DNA of 26,389 bases. Source: CAKUFA01 sp963656345. Its GTDB lineage: Bacteria; Bacillota; Clostridia; Christensenellales; Aristaeellaceae. The DNA lies in assembly GCA_963656345.1 (NCBI GenBank), contig CAVKHY010000023.1, positions 1 to 26,389 on the forward strand, written 5' to 3'. Of this stretch, positions 22,316 to 26,389 are shown piece after piece. Under the pieces are notes generated by a model. It was not told the DNA's origin and did no database searches. It saw only the letters and a list, made by a program, of their open reading frames with translations. Numbering within the stretch: the first letter of the stretch is position 1; the number at the start of each line of letters is the position of its first letter. Both the position numbers and the translations under genes were made by a program.

Positions 22316-25150
22316 ATGGCCAACGATGCACTGATCATTCGCGGTGCGAGAGAACATAATTTGCAAAATGTAAGCCTGACTGTGCCGAGAAATAAGCTGG
22401 TGGTTTTCACCGGCCTGTCCGGTTCGGGAAAGAGCAGCCTGGCTTTTGATACCATTTATGCGGAAGGTCAGCGCCGGTATGTGGAGTCCCTTTCCAGCTA
22501 TGCCCGGCAGTTTCTGGGGCAAATGGAAAAGCCGGATGTGGATGCCATTGAAGGTCTAAGCCCGGCTATCTCCATCGACCAGAAGACCACCAGCCGCAAT
22601 CCCCGGTCAACCGTGGGAACGGTGACGGAGATTTACGATTATCTGCGGCTTTTGTGGGCAAGAATCGGCATTCCCCATTGCCCGGTCTGCGGCAAGGAAA
22701 TCAAACAGCAGACTGTGGATCAAATGGTGGATGCGGTGCTTCAGTACCCGGAGGGGACACGGCTGCAGGTGCTTGCCCCAGTGGTGCGCGCCCGGAAAGG
22801 CGAGCATGCGGCGGTGCTGGAGAAGGCCAGAAAAAGCGGCTTCGTTCGTGTGCGGATTGACGGTGCCCTGTATGAGCTGGATGACACCCCTGACCTGGAT
22901 AAAAAGAAGAAGCATACCATCGAATTCGTGGTGGATCGGCTGATCGTGCGCTCCGGTAAGGAAATGCGTCAGCGGCTGACGGACTCCATTGAAACGGCGG
23001 CCAATCAGTCCGGGGGACTGGTCATCTTTGACCTGTTCGACAAAGGGGAGCTGCTGTGCTCCATGAATTATGCCTGCCCGGACTGCGGCATCTCCATTGA
23101 GGAGCTTACTCCCCGAATGTTTTCCTTCAACAGCCCTTTCGGTGCCTGCCCGGAATGCTCCGGCTTAGGGACACGGATGAAGATCAGCCCGGACATCCTC
23201 TTTCCGGATCCGAGCAAAAGTCTGCGGCAGGGCGCACTGAATGCCATGGGCTTCAATGCGGAAGAGGACAACGGCATTGCTGCCCAATACTTCAGTGCCA
23301 TGGGGGAGAAGTATGGCTTTACCCTGGATACGCCGGTGAAGGATTTTTCCAAGGAAGCCTGGCATGCCATTCTGTACGGCACAGGGAAAGAAAAAATAAC
23401 CATCCATTATGAGGGATCACGAGGCATGGCGGAGTATGCCACGCCCTTTGAGGGAGTCATTCCCACCATGGAGCGTCGGTATATGGAAACCAAATCCGAC
23501 GTGATGAAGCAGGCCTACGAGGAATACATGGCGGAGGAAGAATGCCCTGCCTGCCATGGGCGGCGGCTGAAGCCGGAAGCCCTTGGGGTAACGGTGAACG
23601 GCAAGAATCTGGCGGAAGTATCCGCGCTGCCCATTCACGAAGCCAGAGCCTTTTTTCAAAACCTGACGCTGACGGAAAAGGAATCCATGATTGCCGCCCA
23701 GATCCTGAAGGAAATCGATGCCCGGCTGGGCTTCCTGATCGACGTGGGCTTGGGGTATCTGACCCTTGGCCGGGCGGCAGGCACCCTTTCCGGCGGGGAA
23801 GCGCAGCGGATTCGGCTGGCGACCCAAATCGGTTCAGCCCTGATGGGCGTGCTGTATGTGCTGGATGAGCCTTCCATCGGCCTGCACCAGCGGGACAATC
23901 AGAAGTTGATCAACACCCTGAAGCGGATGCGGGATCTGGGCAATACCCTCATTGTGGTGGAACACGATGAGGATACCATGTATGCCGCGGACTGGATTGT
24001 GGACGTAGGCCCGGGAGCAGGTATCCACGGAGGCAACATTGTTGCCCAGGGTACGGTGGAGGACATCAAGTCCTGCCCGGAAAGCTTGACGGGACAATAT
24101 CTCTCCGGCAAGAGGAAGATTCCGGTGCCGTCGCAGCGGCGAGCCCCTGCCGGCTGGCTGACCATTCACGGCGCACAGGAACATAACCTGAAAAACATTG
24201 ATGTGAAGGTGCCTTTGGGCGTGCTGTGCTGTGTCACCGGCGTCAGCGGATCGGGAAAGAGCAGCTTGGTCAATGAGATCCTGTACAAGCATCTGGCACG
24301 GGTGCTGAACCGTGCCAAGACCCGCCCCGGCAAGTTCCGCAGCATGGAGGGCGTGGAGCAGCTGGATAAGATCATCATGATCGACCAAAGCCCCATTGGC
24401 CGCACTCCTAGAAGCAATCCGGCGACCTATACCGGCCTGTTTGACATGATCCGCAAAATCTTCGCCCAGTGCCCGGAGGCAAAGGCGAGGGGCTATAAGG
24501 AAAATCGCTTTTCCTTTAACGTGAAGGGCGGACGGTGCGAAGCCTGCGGCGGCGATGGTCTGCTGAAGATTGAAATGCATTTTCTGCCGGATATTTTCGT
24601 GCCCTGCGAGGTGTGCAAGGGCAAACGGTATAACCGGGAAACCCTGGAAGTTACCTACAAGGGAAAGAATATTTACGAAGTGCTGGACATGAACGTGGAA
24701 GAGGCCATGCACTTCTTCGAGAATCACGTGGGTATCTGCCGTAAGCTGGAGACCCTTTACGATGTGGGGCTGGGCTACATGAAGCTGGGTCAAGCGTCTA
24801 CCACCTTGTCCGGCGGCGAGGCGCAGCGGGTGAAGCTGGCTACGGAGCTGAGCCGGCGAGATACAGGCAGAACGATTTATCTGCTGGATGAGCCTACCAC
24901 CGGCCTGCACATGGCGGATGTGGATCGGCTCATTGCCGTGCTTCAGCGGCTGACGGATGCGGGCAATACCGTGATGGTGATCGAGCATAACCTGGATGTG
25001 ATCAAGGTGGCAGATTATCTGATTGACCTGGGACCTGAAGGCGGCGACGGCGGCGGCACGGTGGTATGCACCGGCACACCGGAGGAAGTGGCGGCCTGCC
25101 CGGCTTCCTTTACCGGGCAATACCTGAAGCCTGTTCTGGAAAGAAGATGA
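22316..25150 (+). CDS. uvrA: Excinuclease ABC subunit UvrA
   Basis: A 944-aa UvrA of full length. It finds bulky DNA lesions and loads UvrB in nucleotide excision repair. First ABC module: Walker A GLSGSGKS (33-40), signature LSGGEAQRIRLATQIGS, then YVLDEPSIGLHQRD. Second module: GVSGSGKSS, LSGGEAQRVKLATELS and LLDEPTTGLHMAD. Zinc sites: CPVC with CPDC/CPEC in the first half, and CEACGGDG with CEVCKGKRY in the second. RNPRSTVGTVTEI and RTPRSNPATYTG are also diagnostic. No LexA box was seen in front. It appears to be cotranscribed with the DUF362 gene, whereas the more usual partner is uvrB. Confidence 0.98.
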   Translation: MANDALIIRGAREHNLQNVSLTVPRNKLVVFTGLSGSGKSSLAFDTIYAEGQRRYVESLSSYARQFLGQMEKPDVDAIEGLSPAISIDQKTTSRNPRSTVGTVTEIYDYLRLLWARIGIPHCPVCGKEIKQQTVDQMVDAVLQYPEGTRLQVLAPVVRARKGEHAAVLEKARKSGFVRVRIDGALYELDDTPDLDKKKKHTIEFVVDRLIVRSGKEMRQRLTDSIETAANQSGGLVIFDLFDKGELLCSMNYACPDCGISIEELTPRMFSFNSPFGACPECSGLGTRMKISPDILFPDPSKSLRQGALNAMGFNAEEDNGIAAQYFSAMGEKYGFTLDTPVKDFSKEAWHAILYGTGKEKITIHYEGSRGMAEYATPFEGVIPTMERRYMETKSDVMKQAYEEYMAEEECPACHGRRLKPEALGVTVNGKNLAEVSALPIHEARAFFQNLTLTEKESMIAAQILKEIDARLGFLIDVGLGYLTLGRAAGTLSGGEAQRIRLATQIGSALMGVLYVLDEPSIGLHQRDNQKLINTLKRMRDLGNTLIVVEHDEDTMYAADWIVDVGPGAGIHGGNIVAQGTVEDIKSCPESLTGQYLSGKRKIPVPSQRRAPAGWLTIHGAQEHNLKNIDVKVPLGVLCCVTGVSGSGKSSLVNEILYKHLARVLNRAKTRPGKFRSMEGVEQLDKIIMIDQSPIGRTPRSNPATYTGLFDMIRKIFAQCPEAKARGYKENRFSFNVKGGRCEACGGDGLLKIEMHFLPDIFVPCEVCKGKRYNRETLEVTYKGKNIYEVLDMNVEEAMHFFENHVGICRKLETLYDVGLGYMKLGQASTTLSGGEAQRVKLATELSRRDTGRTIYLLDEPTTGLHMADVDRLIAVLQRLTDAGNTVMVIEHNLDVIKVADYLIDLGPEGGDGGGTVVCTGTPEEVAACPASFTGQYLKPVLERR

Positions 25151-25156
25151 ATTGCG

Positions 25157-25197
25157 GCGGATGCATTGAAAAAACAGTGCCTCCGCTGTTTTATTTT
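25157..25197 (+). terminator. Rho-independent terminator after uvrA
   Basis: GCGGATGCA (25157-25165) pairs with TGCCTCCGC (25178-25186), one mismatch, and is followed by the T-rich tract TGTTTTATTTTT. It begins 7 bp after the uvrA stop. Confidence 0.8.
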
Positions 25198-25227
25198 TCC
25201 GGTTTGCTTTTCTTTTTCAGAAATCTA

Positions 25228-25236
25228 TGCTACAAT
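25228..25236 (+). promoter_or_regulatory. Extended -10 promoter of the coiled-coil membrane protein operon
   Basis: TGC directly before TACAAT (25231-25236) gives an extended -10 element. The -35 region (around 25208-25213) is only T-rich. Start would be near 25243, 27 bp before the first gene. Confidence 0.65.
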
Positions 25237-25269
25237 AAAACAAGAATCAAGTGGGAGGTTTTTTGCCTG

Positions 25270-25710
25270 ATGCGACATTCCACAGGCCTGCCGATGTGGT
25301 TTCGCCTGGCGTTTGCCTTGGTGATGCTTTCGGTGTGCGTCGTTGTTGCCTATTGTACGGTGGAGGATGTTTCCTTGCGGTATCAGGTGGAAGATCTGAC
25401 ACGGAGCGTTGATACCAGCCATCAAAGGGAGAAGAAGCAGCAGTACGAGTACGATCAGGTGGTGGAAAAGCTGCCTAAGACCCAGGCGGAGCTGGATACC
25501 GTGCTGCCGGAAGCAGAGGCGGCGCAGGCCACGGTGACCGATTTGAAGGCGCAGCGGAAAACCCTCCGGGAGGAAAAGAAAACGTTGGAGGCGGCCGTCG
25601 AAGCGGCAAAAGCAGAGGAAACGGAAGCAATGCAGCAGGCGGAAAATCTCCGGAAGGAAATTGAGGCGCTGCAGCAGCAGGTTGATGGCCTTCAGGCACA
25701 GCTGGACTGA
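25270..25710 (+). CDS. Single-pass membrane protein with long coiled coil
   Basis: A 146-aa protein of unrecognised family. Residues about 11-29 (FRLAFALVMLSVCVVVAYC) form one membrane segment after a short N-terminus. From about residue 33 to the end the sequence is almost entirely Glu, Gln, Lys, Ala and Leu with heptad spacing, a long coiled coil (LEAAVEAAKAEETEAMQQAE). It lacks Pro after residue 70. GGGAGG lies 11 nt before the ATG. The size and layout recall FtsL/DivIC-type divisome proteins, but no family motif is visible, so this is only an analogy. Followed after 64 bp by a similar protein. Confidence 0.78.
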   Translation: MRHSTGLPMWFRLAFALVMLSVCVVVAYCTVEDVSLRYQVEDLTRSVDTSHQREKKQQYEYDQVVEKLPKTQAELDTVLPEAEAAQATVTDLKAQRKTLREEKKTLEAAVEAAKAEETEAMQQAENLRKEIEALQQQVDGLQAQLD

Positions 25711-25774
25711 CTATGTATCCCACGCGCCATGCGTGAAGATAGAACGTTACCAAACATGAAATGGAGGAGTACAC

Positions 25775-26389
25775 ATGAGCGAAGCCAAGAACAAGAAGAA
25801 TATCAACCTGATCCTGCTGTGCGCTGTGCTGCTTGTGGCTGTTGTGCTGGCGATCATGCTGGCGACGCAGCGGAGCTCGCTGAACAGTCAGATCGCCTCG
25901 CTGAATGAAGAATTAACGACCAGCCGCACTACCTGGGAAACTATTGCAGCCGAGAAGGAAGAACTGCAGGCTCAGCTGTCGGATGTGGAAGACAAGCTGA
26001 AGGAAGCAAACACCAGCCTGGAGGAAGCAACTGCCCGTGCAGCTGAGCTGCAAACCCAGGTGGACGAACTGAAGACCACCAACGCAGCCCTGACGGAAGA
26101 GCTTACCGCCGCCACTTCCTCCAAGGACGAAGCACAGAAGACCGTCACGGCACTGGAAGCAACGAAGGCTGACCTGGAAAAGCAGGTGGCTGACCTGACG
26201 GAAAAGGTAACAGCACTGGAAGCTGAAAAGAAAACCCTGGCGGAAGAGTCTGCCGCCAAGGATGCTACCATTGCTGAGCTGCAAAGCCAGGCAAGTACCC
26301 ATGAGGCGGCCATGACTGCATCCGATGAGAATACAACGGCATTGAACACTCAGGTGACGGATCTGACTGCTCAGGTGGAAACTTTGGAA
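25775..26389 (+). CDS. Single-pass membrane coiled-coil protein, 3' end outside the window
   Basis: The frame is open for 205 codons to the window edge. ATGGAGGAG precedes the ATG at good spacing. After a Lys/Asn-rich start (MSEAKNKKN) there is a membrane segment at about 11-30 (NLILLCAVLLVAVVLAIMLA). The rest seen is a continuous, highly acidic and Ala/Thr/Leu-rich coiled coil with many LEA, LTE and LQ heptads. No Pro or Cys occurs after the anchor Cys16. The function may lie in the missing C-terminal part. Likely in one operon with the preceding gene; a short hairpin (25721-25735) between them has no T tail. Confidence 0.82.
   Translation, partial: MSEAKNKKNINLILLCAVLLVAVVLAIMLATQRSSLNSQIASLNEELTTSRTTWETIAAEKEELQAQLSDVEDKLKEANTSLEEATARAAELQTQVDELKTTNAALTEELTAATSSKDEAQKTVTALEATKADLEKQVADLTEKVTALEAEKKTLAEESAAKDATIAELQSQASTHEAAMTASDENTTALNTQVTDLTAQVETLE

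Noticed and set aside
23834..25120. 428-codon open frame opposite uvrA
   Set aside because: An antisense shadow of uvrA without start signals or domains.
1..26389. Insertion sequences, prophage, tRNA or rRNA genes
   Set aside because: No transposase, integrase, phage gene, terminal inverted repeats of an IS, or tRNA-like cloverleaf was recognised by reading both strands; a tRNA search program was not available.

Overview
The window looks like a chromosomal segment from an anaerobic, gut-type Clostridia (Firmicutes/Bacillota) bacterium of moderate to fairly high GC. The signs are strong AGGAGG-type ribosome binding sites, sigma-A promoters close to TTGACA-N17-TATAAT, and a DUF1836 protein, a Gx-transporter/NusG_II pair, a bacterial Pth2 and a DUF362 ferredoxin. 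The assignment rests on gene content and signals only; no rRNA or tRNA gene was seen.

Left end (1-8101, minus strand): a complete type I-C CRISPR-Cas module, cas3-cas5c-cas8c-cas7-cas4-cas1-cas2, with genes overlapping or 4 bp apart. It is followed by a leader of about 230 bp and the first repeat of an array that runs off the left edge. cas8c has an internal, in-frame start with a near-perfect Shine-Dalgarno that should produce the separate small subunit Cas11c. The leader contains a 40-bp imperfect palindrome and a second inverted repeat next to the first repeat.

8280-13084 (plus strand): a housekeeping operon from one good promoter: iron-type alcohol dehydrogenase, DUF218 protein, RadC, second DUF218 protein (membrane anchored), RsmG, Pth2-type peptidyl-tRNA hydrolase and a small nitroreductase. 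It ends at a strong hairpin shared with the convergent DUF1836 gene. DUF1836 and an SGNH hydrolase diverge from back-to-back promoters. A small secreted or lipoprotein orphan of unknown function follows on the minus strand.

15150-20232 (minus strand): a probable extracytosolic flavin-based anaerobic respiration locus. A MerR-family regulator lies upstream of a large secreted reductase with two FMN-binding domains (each with an SGAT flavinylation motif) and a fumarate-reductase-like FAD domain. Downstream is a separately promoted pair, a membrane-anchored NusG_II protein and a Gx transporter, a combination typical of flavin/quinone electron-transfer loci. The reductase promoter has the 19-bp spacer with central dyad typical of MerR-activated promoters, and a related sequence lies in front of merR. 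The reductase has the fumarate-reductase catalytic Arg/His/Arg positions but Met where fumarate reductases have a substrate-binding His. Its electron acceptor is therefore probably not fumarate.

Right end (20365-26389, plus strand): a P-loop kinase-like gene on its own promoter and terminator, a DUF362/ferredoxin gene followed by uvrA, and two consecutive small single-pass membrane proteins with long coiled coils. The second of these is cut by the window edge. The most interesting items are the MerR-controlled flavin reductase with unknown substrate, the leader palindromes, the internal Cas11c start, and the coiled-coil membrane pair.
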